In this document: positions 1-11,999 of the stretch, in pieces
Layout: each line of letters opens with the position of its first letter
Position numbering within the stretch: the stretch's first letter is position 1
Assembly (NCBI GenBank): GCA_031308135.1
Contig: JAHLJT010009419.1
Coordinates: forward strand, 35,023,221 to 35,087,220
DNA length: 64,000 nt
Origin: Acheta domesticus
Taxonomy: Eukaryota; Arthropoda; Insecta; Orthoptera; Gryllidae
Direction: 5' to 3'
The notes under the pieces: generated by a model
The model's input: the letters and a program-made list of their open reading frames with translations, nothing else
What the model was told of the DNA's origin: nothing
Databases searched by the model: none
Translations under genes and position numbers: made by a program

Positions 1-3000
1 ATTTTTAAACAATTTGTTTTTCAATTTTTAAACTATTGATTAGAAAAAGACGTCAAAGCGTACACAGAGTTTATATGGATCATTCACTATTACGTTTTTA
101 ATCCGTTGTACCTATTACTGATAACATATCTTACGTATGAACCGTTTTGTCGTACCTGAACGTCCACAAAACTGGAATCAGTCAGTACGGTTTGCAACTA
201 TTTTATTAAAAACACTAAGAAAAGAATTTAAGATGAAAATTAGATAATGAACTTAGTTTTCAACTTTTCAAGAGTGTGGAACATTGGTTTCTACAAATAA
301 AAGTGGAGAAAAATTCACCATCATTTTAGATGCATCACAGATGTTTAGGGTCATGAGATTTGGTCAGGAAAGCGGTATAATAAATTGCCCACTTTTCGCA
401 ATACGTAATTCTATATTCGGGGGGGGGGACAAAACAAAAAAACAACGTTGAATCTGTGGCGGGTTGGTACGCCTCAAGAAGGTTGCAGCTCCATCGAACG
501 ACGGAAAAGTAATTTAAACAAATGTGTTATCTAATGTTCTGCTATATTGAGGGTTCCTACTATTGCGAAATGCAATCTGTTTTTTACGTAGGTTCAAGAA
601 GTTTCATGTTTTATCGAACTTTTTATTATGTGGTTTAAATTCTTTAAAGAAACTAAAATGACATTCGTTTTGCTATTCGTTATGCTTTAAAGCCAGCCTT
701 CATCTATGTAGCGTTACTTTCAAATAATATAGCGGAAAAGTAAAACAGATTTGCCTTAGAATTGCACCCATATTACCACCTGCATTTACTATAACATTAC
801 ACTTGAATTTTTCATTAAAGCCTTTTTTTAGATTTACAATACGAATAAAATTTTGAGAACTTGGTATCTAGGTACCTTTATTTCCAGTTTTTCTTCAAAA
901 AGGTGTGAACCGAAAGGAATTTCATTACATTTTTCACTGAATTAATTAATAATTAACTGGGAAATAAATACTGAACACTCCTAATCTTCACTAAAAGATA
1001 AAAATAGCACAAAAAATCACGCACAAACTCGGAAGATATACTTCATTGAAGAAGAAAATTGATCGGTCCAGTTCATAAGCAGTAATAGCAGCGACGACGA
1101 CAACCACAAAATTAACACTAAGAAAAATCTATCACGAAAAATAATTTTGGTTCAAATTTTCCCACTCACATGTAAGCGTAACGACGCAAAATCACTTTGA
1201 GGATAGACATAGCGAAAACTGCAAGCGATCACATCCAGTTTCAACAGAAAAATTCTTCCAGGGAGGTCAACCTTTTCCCACAAAAAATTCACTCTTCAAA
1301 TACACATTTTGAATCAATAAACCTTACAAAAAAATACGTTTACTAGACATCCTAAACATCTTCATTAATGCAGCCAAAAACTAACAAAACCTCTATACTT
1401 TCAACAACACGCATAGTTTGCAGTGATATTTAGACGTAGAAAACTGCTATTCCCCTCCGATTCCCTAAGGCCGTTGAGGCCCAATATTTTGCGATGTAAG
1501 CTTGTGGAGCTTTCCATGTAACGTTGCGGTATTAAAACGCACGAGGGGTGACCGAGTGCTTGCAATGTTGACGCATAGGAACGTGCGGCCAGTCGGCTGG
1601 CTCGTGCACGTTAAACGTCCATAAGCGTGACATCACATATTCCTGCGCAAGACGATTGCAACAAGACGTTAAAACGAGACATTGACGAGTGTTGTTTGAT
1701 TTCAAAACGGTTTCACACATTGCTATTGCAGCCATATCTCGATTACTGAGTCCATTCAATCGAAAAAACATATTCCATATTCCTAATATATAAGTATTTT
1801 AGGAAAATCTGAGGGCATGAGCCCCCTAAGCACGAGCCTGTTAAAACTGTGAAATGTGTATTATAAATGGAAGAAAAATCAAAAGTTCCTTATTCTTACA
1901 AGCCCAAAGAGCATTCAAGAAATAGGGGCAGACCATTGAACCGCGGAAAACAAGAAAGATAGAATAGGCCATTACAATCACCTCACGCTGCAGGTTTGTC
2001 GATGATGATAATGTTAATTACCTAAATCGTTCAACACATAAGATAATAACTATTATTTCAAGATGGGACGAACGTTGACCGCCAATGTTACAGACGACGC
2101 CAGCGTACAATTTTTGCTTCGCGAGGTATAATTTTGGGATTCAAACATTCAGATTCTCATTCAAAATTGCAATCCGTTTTTGACTCTATGTATAACGAAC
2201 AGATAGGATCTTTGTTCATAATTTATGAAAACCAGATTCACCCAAATGAGATTACATTTACAAGTTCATTAACTTCATGGGGCAGATAATGTTCCGTTTA
2301 ACGTGGTACGAAATGCAGTTAATCATCGGCGTGCGCAGCCTAACTAAAGAGGGGGCAACAATATTTCTGGGCCCCTTTATCCACTAAAATATTTTTATTT
2401 ATATTTGACATTTTACTGGAACAACAATTTTCAGAATATTTTTAATTTTTCCTTTTTCCTTTTTGTTAGGAACGATTACAGATTGACTTCAACATTGACC
2501 ACATTCTTTCGGGGGAGTTCAGTACATGGTTAGATATTTTTAGTAGTTTTTTCGCGATTTTGTATTTTTCACGCATTTTTAGAGATTTTTGTGCGGGTAG
2601 ACAGACGGACGGAAGAAGTGAAGTTTTGCTGTCAACCAATTTGTCAGTATCAATGACCTTCATAAGGTGGATTCTAACTACAGCGTTAAAAGGAGTACTT
2701 TACTATAAGAAGAATAATCATCCACCTTTTCGATATCGCACATCTATACAACAGTTTCTGCCGCAAAATAGCGGTTTTTCGCTACACCATTACATTACTT
2801 TCTCCGTACTACGTATGTAGCATGCACGAAAGTACAAAAATTATGTTTATGTAAAAATAATTTTAATTATTAAAAAATAGTGAGGGAGCCAATCAATGAA
2901 CCGCTTCCATATGGTGACGCTAAAGGTTCACATTCTATTGTAGCGTTGACATCACATGCTATAATTCTTTTAATTTTCCGTTGAGGTTTTTTTTGACCCC

Positions 3001-3189
3001 TTGTTATGTTCTTGCCTTACTGCGTATTTACGTACTAAAGAGAAAGTATTGTACTGTTGCGGTAGAAATCGTGGTTTTTCGAGAGAAAAATTATATTATG
3101 GGGACTGGAGCCCAGTGGTGGAAAAGATCCAAATGTAGTAAATTTCATTCTCTAACACAATGAATAGTCAGTACCACGTATTATGTGTA
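1..3189. other. AT-rich intergenic sequence, nothing recognised
   Basis: No credible coding segment, RNA gene or bounded repeat was recognised. There is a run of ten G at 419-428. A stretch near 2590-2620 carries an imperfect AGACAGACGGACGG motif that recurs near both ends of the inverted repeat that follows, so part of this region may be decayed copies of that family. Confidence 0.5.
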
Positions 3190-6100
3190 CCGAAAAATCG
3201 ATTGACTACAAAATGTCTGTCTTTCTGTCCGTCCGTCTGTTACTGGTCAACGGTAGCGCCAACACCGTTTAGACGATTTTCTCTAAAATGTACATTTTCT
3301 GGTCGATCTGGATGAGCTTCAGATCCGGCGACTCTTAAAGGAATTTTATTTTTATTTTTGGGAGTTCATAAAGCCACAAAACATTTTGAAAACTTTTCCA
3401 AAAAAAACATATTTTTGGATTAAACGTTCCCTCTGGCAGCGTAAAGGATCTTAAATATGGCGCAGGTCTCATTTTTGTTGAAACCTCTGCATTTTTGAAA
3501 ACTGCAAAAGTTCAAACTTTTTTGCACAATTATAATATTGAAGATACAGATTCTTTTATTAATAAAATATGTTCTTTGAAGACAGATCTTTAAATAAAAT
3601 CATGTACAACTTTCCGAAAATAATAATTTCTCGTAATTTTGCGCGAAATATAAACAATTTTTAAACAATAATTTTCTCAAAAAGGTCTCTAAATTTTCTC
3701 TTACATTTTTTACCTTGGATAGAGCATTAAAAATGTGGTAGGTGTGTTTTGGCGAAATTTCCGAATTTACGGAAATAAGAGACAATAAATTAATATTGCA
3801 AAAGCACAATATGAAAGATACAGTTTTTTCTTAAATTAAATTTATTCTAAAAAATAGGTCTTTAAAAAAGGTCACGCACGATTAAAAAACAAGTAGTTTT
3901 TACGTTATATTTACTTGAAATTAATGCAATTTATAATTTTTTCTTGAAAAAACGGCTCTACACTTTTCTTATTTATATTATTTCCCTCGGTTAGAGAAAA
4001 TGATGCTTAAAAAATGTCGCAGGTCGATTTTCGGCGATCTTTCTGTACTTTTGAAAATTATTACAAAAAATTCAGAACTTTAGAATTACTGATAGAGATT
4101 TTCTCCTGAATGAAATCTGTTAATTAAAACTAGATCTAGAGATAATGTAAATAAAAACCTCTGAATTTTTAAAATTGTAAATGTAAATGACCAACATTTT
4201 TAAGTGTCAAGACCGTGTGGCTTAGCTGTGCGGTTGGAAGCGTAGGGATAACGTACTTCGTGTGTTAACTCTAAGAGACTGAGTTCAAATCTCGGCTAAC
4301 AAAAAGAAAGTTTGTTGTTTTGAAACACTTTTTGAGGTTCGTATAGTACTATAATATTACTAGTCATTACAAATAAAGCGAGAAAGTATGCGCTATTGAA
4401 GAGTCACTCGTTGATTTTCTTTTTTACCCTGATGTTATTAGATTTTGAATGTGTCACTCATTTCGCAATCTTCTCTTTTCTTTACTTCAACTCTGTTTGC
4501 TAATTCTTCTTTCTTTCTTTCTCCCCTTCTCTATCTTTCTGCTGACTTCTATCGAGGGATAGACGAGACTTTAAGTGGAGAGGAACATACCCGTCTAGGG
4601 GAAAATAACTCCGCAAAAATTCTATTAGTGTGGAAGCGGTGAGAAAGCAGTCCTATCACCAAGATTTTTCCTGCAAAGAGCCCATAACGAGGCAAATACA
4701 GATTCAACCCACTGATACTTTCATACGTGACAGCCGGCCTCTAAATCACACTATTCCAGGAAAACGAACAAAGGACAAACGAAAAGAATATAGGAATATT
4801 TTAACTTCGAAATTATTATAAATATCTACAAACGTTTAGAGAACATTAAAAAATTAAAGATCATTAACCCTAACAATGCCAAGTTACAATGGTCTCTTGC
4901 ATTACCAATAAAGCGGGAAAGAATATTTCGTAAGATTATTTCTATAAGAATTATTCGTAATTTTTTTCAATATTCCATTATTGCATTGTTTTACAACCGA
5001 ATCGTTATTCACTTAAACTTTGCTACGTTCGTATCACGTCGCCATTTTAGTAATGTGATGGATGACAACGTCAACAAGGCTAATACTCGTCAACGATATT
5101 AGAATACACTATAGTCTTTGTATCACGGGTGAATGATTTCATTTTCCCAATTCTGCGCGATTGCTGCAATTGCTCTACTTTTCATGCACCATCGCTTCGT
5201 CATTGAATGCAGTGAAACTCGAAAGCGCGATTATTCTACAGGGGAAACACGCTTTTGCTTCGTCCAATGTAATACTGATCATATGAAAAAAAGTTAACAA
5301 AAAATCCAACTTCCATTTTCCTCTCTCCGATGAATCACTTTTGTTTCGATGGCTATTTACTTCAATAAAACTAAATCTACACCAATAAACTGTAACGACA
5401 ACCTCCACTTGAATTAACGGTAATGCGAGATCCGATAAAAATGGTCTTTAAAAGCAATAACCAGCCAATCCAATACCGCAATACAGAAACACTACATTAA
5501 AGCGAATTTAAATTCATAAAAGCATTATATTTCGAGTAGCCAAGACAGCACGTATGCATCCTGAACAGAGGACACGATGGACGAGAACAAAAAAATAGCG
5601 ATGCTACAAGAGCACATACTTTCTCGCATTATTTCTAAATTGCAATTTGCGAAAATTCAGATCACTGAACGAAAATGGAACCCATGCCATTATTTTAGGC
5701 GACCCTTCTTGTATCCATGAACAAACCTTGGAGCAGTTTTTTAGAAAAAAAATTATAAATTGCATTAATTTCAAGCCTAAATTACGCGAAAACTACTCGT
5801 TTCTTTCAAAAAGTTGCCCGTGAACTTTTTTAAAGATCTTAGTTTTTTTACAAACTTTGTTTAGGACAAAAATCTCTATCGTCAGTTTCGTAGTTTTGAA
5901 ATGTTAACTTTTTTGTCATTTTCGAAAATATAGTGTTCACCAAAAATGAGACTATGCCTCGTGTTTTACCTTTCTTTGATACATACGTGGACAAAACTTA
6001 CAGAAAAACTATGGTGCCGTTTTAGAGAAAAAAAGGTTGAAAAAATTACAAATATTTCGCGTAAAATTAGGCGAAAACTATTCATATTTCCGAAAAATTT

Positions 6101-6545
6101 TACGTGATCTTACTTATTAATATGTCTATAAGGAACTGATTTTCTTAAGCAAAAAAAAAAACAAAAAACTATCTTCAATATTACAGTTGTAGGAAAACGC
6201 CCCCAAATATTGCACTTTTGCAATTTTCTAAACATCTGGAATTTCAAAGAACATGAGACCTGTACCACTCTATAACCGTACTTTATTCTATTCGAGGTCA
6301 AAGGTCGAGGTCATATTTGAGAAAATTTTGAAAATGTCCGGTTAAAACTTCCAAAATCTCGAGTTCGTTCAGATCGATGGGAAATATGAGTTGGGAGGAA
6401 ATGGCCTGAACGGTTTAGATGCTAGCACTGAGAACAGACGGGCAGACAGACGTTTTGCCATCATTGGAATTGGACGAAAGGAATAATCGACCACAATTTT
6501 AAGTTTTTATTATTTATTAAATCAATCGATTTTTCGGTATCAAGG
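3190..6545. mobile_element. Large imperfect inverted repeat (foldback-like element or two opposed copies of one repeat)
   Basis: The left edge reads CCGAAAAATCGATTGA (about 3190) and the right edge reads TCAATCGATTTTTCGG (about 6523-6538), its exact reverse complement. Just inside each edge is a matching polypurine/polypyrimidine motif (GTCCGTCCGTCTGTTAC on the left, AACAGACGGGCAGACAGAC on the right) next to a related 'ACGGT..AGAYG' stretch. Deeper matches include AGAGATTTTCTCCTGAATG near 4100 with its counterpart near 5865, and CGAGAAAGTATGCGC near 4380 with CATACTTTCTCGC near 5615. The arms are therefore roughly 0.9-1.2 kb and diverged, around a loop of about 1.2 kb. No transposase was seen. 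It could be a foldback transposon or two independent insertions in opposite orientation. Confidence 0.5.
4205..4305 (+). mobile_element. tRNA-derived SINE head (fragment)
   Basis: The segment has a box A-like TGGCTTAGCTGTGCGGTTGG and, about 60 bases on, a box B-like GAGTTCAAATCTCGG, the spacing expected for a tRNA-derived pol III promoter. It does not form a convincing functional tRNA: no clean anticodon arm was found and the acceptor ends do not pair. It lies in the left arm of the inverted repeat. A decayed tRNA is the alternative. Confidence 0.45.
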
Positions 6546-8140
6546 ACCCAGAAACATGGATTTTGGCTACACATGTTAGAGGAAGTAATTTATCACACAT
6601 TTATCATTATCACACAGATACACACATTATTAAACAGGATTTATCCACTTTTTTGATACCAGGGTCCGGTAATAAAGAGTTTTTCTGCCGAACATTCGTC
6701 GGCACACGATTCCGGCGACGATTACATAACTTTCTCTTTCTTATGAAGTAAGTGCGAGAAAGTTAAAAAGTAATCTAAAACGAGGAAGGGCGAATTAATA
6801 TTTTGAGAGAACTAGCAGGTAAAGTAGAATAATTATTTCTCCGAAAAAAATAACCGATTACTGTAGATCACATGTCGAAGAAACGGTGGTGGATAAACTC
6901 TCGGATATTACTCAACCTTGTCATATGAAACCAATACTGTATAGCAATCTAAAGTGACTTTAAACATTCCATTTTCGTATTTCCTGTTGCAAAGATACTC
7001 GTCCAGCGAGGTGTGGCGAAAGGGAACGAGAAATAGGCTGTGAATACCAGTCAACACGCATGCCTGAACTGTCCTGCTTCATGGGCCACATCAATTGGAG
7101 TCTTACTCACATCATTGTGATTTTTATTGATCATCGCGTAGATGTTTTCGGATCTTATCATCTCAAATCATTGTCCATACATCAATGAGGTAGCTCACAC
7201 AGCCAGGAAATATGAGACTGCTGAGACTCGCTCCAGACACAAATAAAACTTGTTCTGTAGGCTCTTTCTTTGCCACACAGTAATGACTGTGGATATTTGT
7301 CCGCATACGTGAGAACATTGATTACTGGTTTATTAACCCGTGAAATCACATCTGCGTTGAATTATTTTTGGGCACAAGTAATTATAAGGGTACAGCCTAG
7401 TCAATCGGCTTGGGTTTCTTGAATTCCGAACTTGATTTTATTACTTCTGGATCTTCAATTTTGATAAGTCGCTATACTCAGCAACGAAAAGGGACGAAAA
7501 ATTATGTTTTCGAATTTTTTCTTTTCTTTTTCAGATTTTAGATAAAAAATTTCCTCTGGATAAGTTTTAGTACAGTACCGACTGACGATAGTGGTATTAA
7601 TAATAATCATTTGATAGTGACTTCTTCGAACATCTAATCGAACTCAAGGGTACCTAAATTCACAGCTGGAATCACTGCTATAACCATTTCAAAACGTCAT
7701 TTTCGGACTCGTCTCAATGGGTTGATAACAACCACCATCGGAGATGAATGGAAAATTATTCTAAAAGCATTTAAACTGCAAACGTGCGCCAGAAAATCTC
7801 TGTTGAGAATATCTGCACTAAAACACACTATTTGGCAATTACACTAAGCCTTTTCAACTTTTTCTGGGCAAGGGATATGTGACATCTTCTTTATAAAGAG
7901 ACGGTGTTCCTAATATTTCAACCACTAAGGGTTGAACTCCACAAACAATGATTTGGAATCATTGAGATAAATCTTTTCAAACCATACCATTTTCGGATAT
8001 GTTGCCTAGTGAACCACGGATGAGTGGTGGCTCATTCAGAAAACAAGAGTTCCAAAAAGCTCCAAACCCTAAATTGACTCAGCCGAAAACCCCAATGGGA
8101 AATACACTACTATAACCCTTCCAAAAAGGCCACATTCGGG
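6546..8140. other. Unrecognised intergenic sequence
   Basis: AT-rich sequence without a supported gene or bounded repeat. The only internal echo noted is GATACCAGGGTCC near 6655, which inverts the GGTATCAAGGACCC at 6536-6549 and may mark a small decayed inverted-repeat element at the edge of the large one. Confidence 0.4.
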
Positions 8141-8394
8141 TGGACTCCTTCTCAGTCAGGTATGCGAGGCGATTCGTTGAGAAATCCCCGGCGCCCGTAA
8201 GCTTCAAGGCGCAAGCGGCAGCCGACCGTGTCGCCGCGACGCCCGTCAGCGTTCACGGCGTCGCACCCGGCCAGCGCCGCGACGTCGCGTTTCCATTTGC
8301 CCCAATCACCGCCCGGATCCGCCAGCGCGTCGGCCGCGGCCCACTCCGGAAATGACGTGAGCGCACAGGAAGGCGACGTGAGCGGATCGGCGCG

Positions 8395-9110
8395 ATGCGG
8401 CCCCGGGCGGGTCGAGTGGGCGGCCGAGGCGGCGCGAGCCGGGTCGGGCGGGGCGGAGCGGGGCAGGGCGCACCAACGCGGCCCCGGGCGGGTCGAGTGG
8501 GCGGGCGAGGCGGGGCAGGGCGGGGCGAGGCGGGCGAGGCGGAGCAGGGTAGGCCGGGTGGGGAAGGATGAGCGGAGCGGGGCGGAGCGAGGCGGAGCGG
8601 GGCAGGGCGCACCACCGCGGCCCCACGCGGGGGGAGTGGGCGGGCGAGGCTGTGCAGGGCGGGGCAGGGAGGGGCAGGGCGGGGCCAGGCGGGCGGGGTG
8701 GGCAGGGCGGATGGAGTAGCGAGCGGGGCGGGGCGAGGCGGAGCAGGGTAGGCCGGGTAGGGCAAGGATGTGCGGAGCGGGGCGGGGCGGAGCGGAGCGG
8801 GGCGGGGCGGAGCGGGGCGGGGCGTAGCAGGGTACGCCGGGTGGGGCAAGGATGTGCGGAGCGGGGCGGAGCGAGGCGGAACGGGCGGAGCTGGGGGGGA
8901 CGGGGCGGAGCGGGGCGGGGTGGGGCGGAGCGGGCGGGGCGGAGTGGGCGGAACGGGCGGTGCGGGGCGGAGCGGGAGGAATGGGTCGGAGTGGGGTGGT
9001 GCGGGGTGGAGCGTGGTGGCCCCGGGGATCGAGTGGGCGAGCGGGGAGGGGTGGGCGGCGAGAGGAGGGGGCGGGGCGAGGCTGGAGGAATGGGTCGAGG
9101 TGGCCCCCGA
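8395..9110. repeat. G-rich degenerate minisatellite, + strand GGGGCGGAGC units
   Basis: The stretch is built from short, poorly phased units such as GGGGCGGAGCGGGGCGG, with longer duplicated blocks (GGCCCCGGGCGGGTCGAGTG at about 8400 and 8482). The + strand is extremely G-rich with almost no C runs, so several frames stay open on both strands. These frames translate to Gly/Ala/Arg-rich or Pro/Ala-rich low complexity and are not supported as genes. Closely spaced G runs give strong G-quadruplex potential. The flanking 8150-8395 is GC-rich but less repetitive. Confidence 0.85.
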
Positions 9111-9135
9111 GGCCGTCGTCCACGCCTACGCGCAT

Positions 9136-10430
9136 CGCCTCCGCCGCCTTCGGTGAGTGCCAGGTAAAATTGAAAAGCGAATTAACAAGATTGGTGAACG
9201 GAGCTGTTGCAAATCGAGAAATCTCAAGTCGAAATTCTTAAAATTTGTCACCAATCGTAAACAACGTATCTCAGAAAAGTGAATTTTGCGATACCTACAA
9301 AAGAAAGCAAAACTAGTACCATGTTCATGCAATTCAGCGACCAGGTTTTCACAACTGCGAACAAGAACCAAAAAGCTTTTATTGTTTTTTTTCATTCGAT
9401 ACGTCACCTTAAATAACTTTTACATTCGTACGTCAAGCAAGTGTTACACTAAATACTTAGTTTATCATGAGATTTTATGGTTTTCGCACCTAAACAGATG
9501 ATTTCACGGCTCACAAAACTAACAAGGACGCTGTGCTCTAACGTCGAAGTCTCCTTCACTTTCCACGCGATCCGTGAATTCGAGTACCTTTTATTCAGGG
9601 CACGCATTTCATGTATCATTCACTCTGAAGTAATTGCTAATAAAATCAAAAGTTGTTCTCGCAACTTTTCATTTTTATGTGGCATCGACCAGATGATTTG
9701 TTGGCACCTGAGCGGCAAAGAACGAAAAGAAAAATTGCAAATGAAATCGTAATTTAACGGAGTGAGGTCGCGTCCCGATTGCTCAAAATTCCGCATTTAC
9801 ATCAGGCGTTTTATTGATAAACTAGAGACTTTCGGTAACTCTGAATTCAGACTACTGGATACAAAATTAATAGCAAGAATTGACAAAAATGCTATCAATT
9901 GGCCGAGTGGGTTGGGGATGGTTTGGCGTCATAAAGAGAACAAAAATAATCATATTTCAATGTTTTAGCCATTTGCTGTTTGTAGGAGAAAAAATACTGG
10001 TAGTCCAATACAGAGACAGAACTTTCTGGGGAACAGTAGTTATGATAATGACCGATCGATAAGTCATTTAAAGTGGTTCATGGAAACAAAACATTGAAAA
10101 TGATATATAAAAATAGTGGTTTGTGTCGGAGAGGTTTTGGCGAAAGAAAATATAAGAAATCTGCATTTGGGAAGTCCCAATAAGTTAAACGTTAGCAATC
10201 ACAACACAAACAATATCACACTGATTGCATTAATACGAGTGCTCCTGGCCGGAGTCGCTCTTTGACCCGATTCTGTACTCCCTCTTCGAATTATGCGGAG
10301 CATTTCGGAAACTGAAGTTAGGTCACGGACTTCGGAGTTCGGGAGCGGGACAGGGGGGGATGGAGGTCCAGGATAACCCTTCCTCCCCCTCCCTCGCGCC
10401 ACCACTCCGAGTGCAGGCGTCTGATGTGAA
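9136..10430. other. Unrecognised AT-rich sequence
   Basis: Only short open frames with no recognisable domain are present. No terminal repeats, tRNA-like boxes or tandem arrays were found. Confidence 0.4.
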
Positions 10431-10456
10431 AGTGTGTGTGTGTGTGTGTGTGTGTC
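10431..10456. repeat. (GT)n microsatellite
   Basis: About 13 uninterrupted GT units on the + strand. Confidence 0.95.
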
Positions 10457-10685
10457 CGTTCATTAGATGACCGACGAGTAATGAAGTTAGCCAGGTCGCC
10501 TTTAACGGAGCGACGCCAATCGATAGTGCGTGCGAGCAGAACGACGAGCGCCGCGCGGCGAGAGGGCGGATGGGGGTAGGAGAGGGGGTGGAAGGAGAAA
10601 GTATAGCGTGCAGATGCTGCGGTAGGCGGTCGCCATGGGGAAGACGCCCAGCGACGCCGCAGCGAAAACCATGTTAGCGGCAGCG

Positions 10686-11514
10686 GAGTGCTGGGGCGGC
10701 GCGGCGGCAATGGCGCTGTCGACGGTGCTGTAGGTTGCGTTGAGGACGGCGGAGACGGTGGTGGTCGCGGTGACGAAGGGGGCGGTGATGACGGCGAGTG
10801 TGGCTGTGGAGGTGATGCAGACGGAGGCAGCAGCGGAGGCAATGGCGCTGTCGACGGTGCTGTAGGTTGCGTTGAGGACGGCGGAGACGGTGGTGGTCGC
10901 CGTGACGAAGGGGGCGGTGATGACGGCGAGTGTGGCTGTGGAGGTGACGCAGGCGGAGGCAGCAGCGGAGGCAATGGCGCTGGCGACGGTGCTGTAGGTT
11001 GCGTTGAGGACGGCGGAGACGGTGGTGGTCGCGGTGACGAAGGGGGCGGTGATGACGGCGAGTGTGGCTGTGGAGGTGATGCAGACGGAGGCAGCAGCGG
11101 AGGCAATGGCGCTGTCGACGGTGCTGTAGGTTGCGTTGAGGACGGCGGAGACGGTGGTGGTCGCCGTGACGAAGGGGGCGGTGATGACGGCGAGTGTGGC
11201 TGTGGAGGTGACGCAGGCGGAGGCAGCAGCGGAGGCAATGGCGCTGGCGACGGTGCTGTAGGTTGCGTTGAGGACGGCGGAGACGGTGGTGGTCGCGGTG
11301 ACGAAGGGGGCGGTGATGACGGCGAGTGTGGCTGTGGAGGTGATGCAGGCGGAGGCAGCAGCGGAGGCAATGGCGCTGGCGACGGTGCTGCAGGTTGCGT
11401 TGAGGACGGCGGAGACGGTGGTGGTCGCGGTGACGAAGGGGGCGGTGATGACGGCGAGTGTGGCTGTGGAGGTGATGCAGGCGGAGGCAGCAGCAATTTC
11501 GCTGTCGCAGGTCG
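10686..11514. repeat. 132-bp minisatellite, six copies, with dimeric higher-order pattern
   Basis: The anchor TAGGTTGCGTTGAGGACGG recurs at 10731, 10863, 10995, 11127 and 11259, and with one change (CAGG) at 11391, giving a period of exactly 132. Copies differ at about six sites. Copies 2 and 4 share GTCGCCGTGACG and GGTGACGCAGGCGG, while copies 1, 3, 5 and 6 carry GTCGCGGTGACG, so a two-unit (264-bp) pattern is visible. Because 132 is divisible by three and the unit lacks stops, frames of 280-390 codons stay open on both strands. I reject them as genes: in the frames compared, at least two of the variable sites change the amino acid, so no frame looks conserved. Confidence 0.9.
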
Positions 11515-11990
11515 GCAATGGCGCTGGTGTAGGTGGCACTAGCAATGAAGAAGACACTCGATGGCCGCGGCGACGAAGGGGGCGGTGAGAACGGCGGTGA
11601 TTGTGGCGGAGAAGGGGGCGCAGGCGCAGGCAGCAGCGGAGGCAACGGCGCTGGCGACGACATAGACAGGGATGATCGTGGTGACAAAGTCGGCGGTGAG
11701 GGTAGCGGTTGGGGTGGTGGGGGCGGTGGGGGTGATGGAGCTCATGACGGAGGAGATGGTGGTGATGGCGGCGGTGACGAAGACGGAGGTGAGGACGACG
11801 TTTGTAGCGGTGGATGTGGAGGCGAAGCCGGCGGCAATGGCGCTGATGATGATATAGAAGTGATGGTGGCGGTTAAAAAAGGTGGCGGTGGGAGCAGTAG
11901 CTGTGATGGTGGAGTTCGTGGCGGAGTCGTAGCAGGAATGGCGGAGGTAAAGGAAAGGAGGGAGAGGTGCGGGTGCGGCGAAAGGAACAG
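11515..11990. repeat. Degenerate continuation of the 132-bp minisatellite
   Basis: Diverged pieces of the unit continue past the last good copy: GACGAAGGGGGCGGTGAGAAC near 11571, GGCAGCAGCGGAGGCAACGG near 11630, and further GGTGAYGGCGG blocks to about 11960. Indels break the phase. This looks like the older, eroded edge of the array. A minor GT run follows at about 12070-12089. Confidence 0.75.
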
Positions 11991-11999
11991 TGGTTAGGT

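Noticed and set aside
8152..9241. Pro/Ala-rich - strand frame of 327 codons and Gly/Arg-rich + frames
   Set aside because: Low-complexity translation of a G-rich minisatellite, open on both strands at once.
10318..11687. Long open frames (280-390 codons) on both strands across the 132-bp array
   Set aside because: They arise from a stop-free unit with a period divisible by three; translations are repetitive and variants between units are not biased to synonymous change in any frame.
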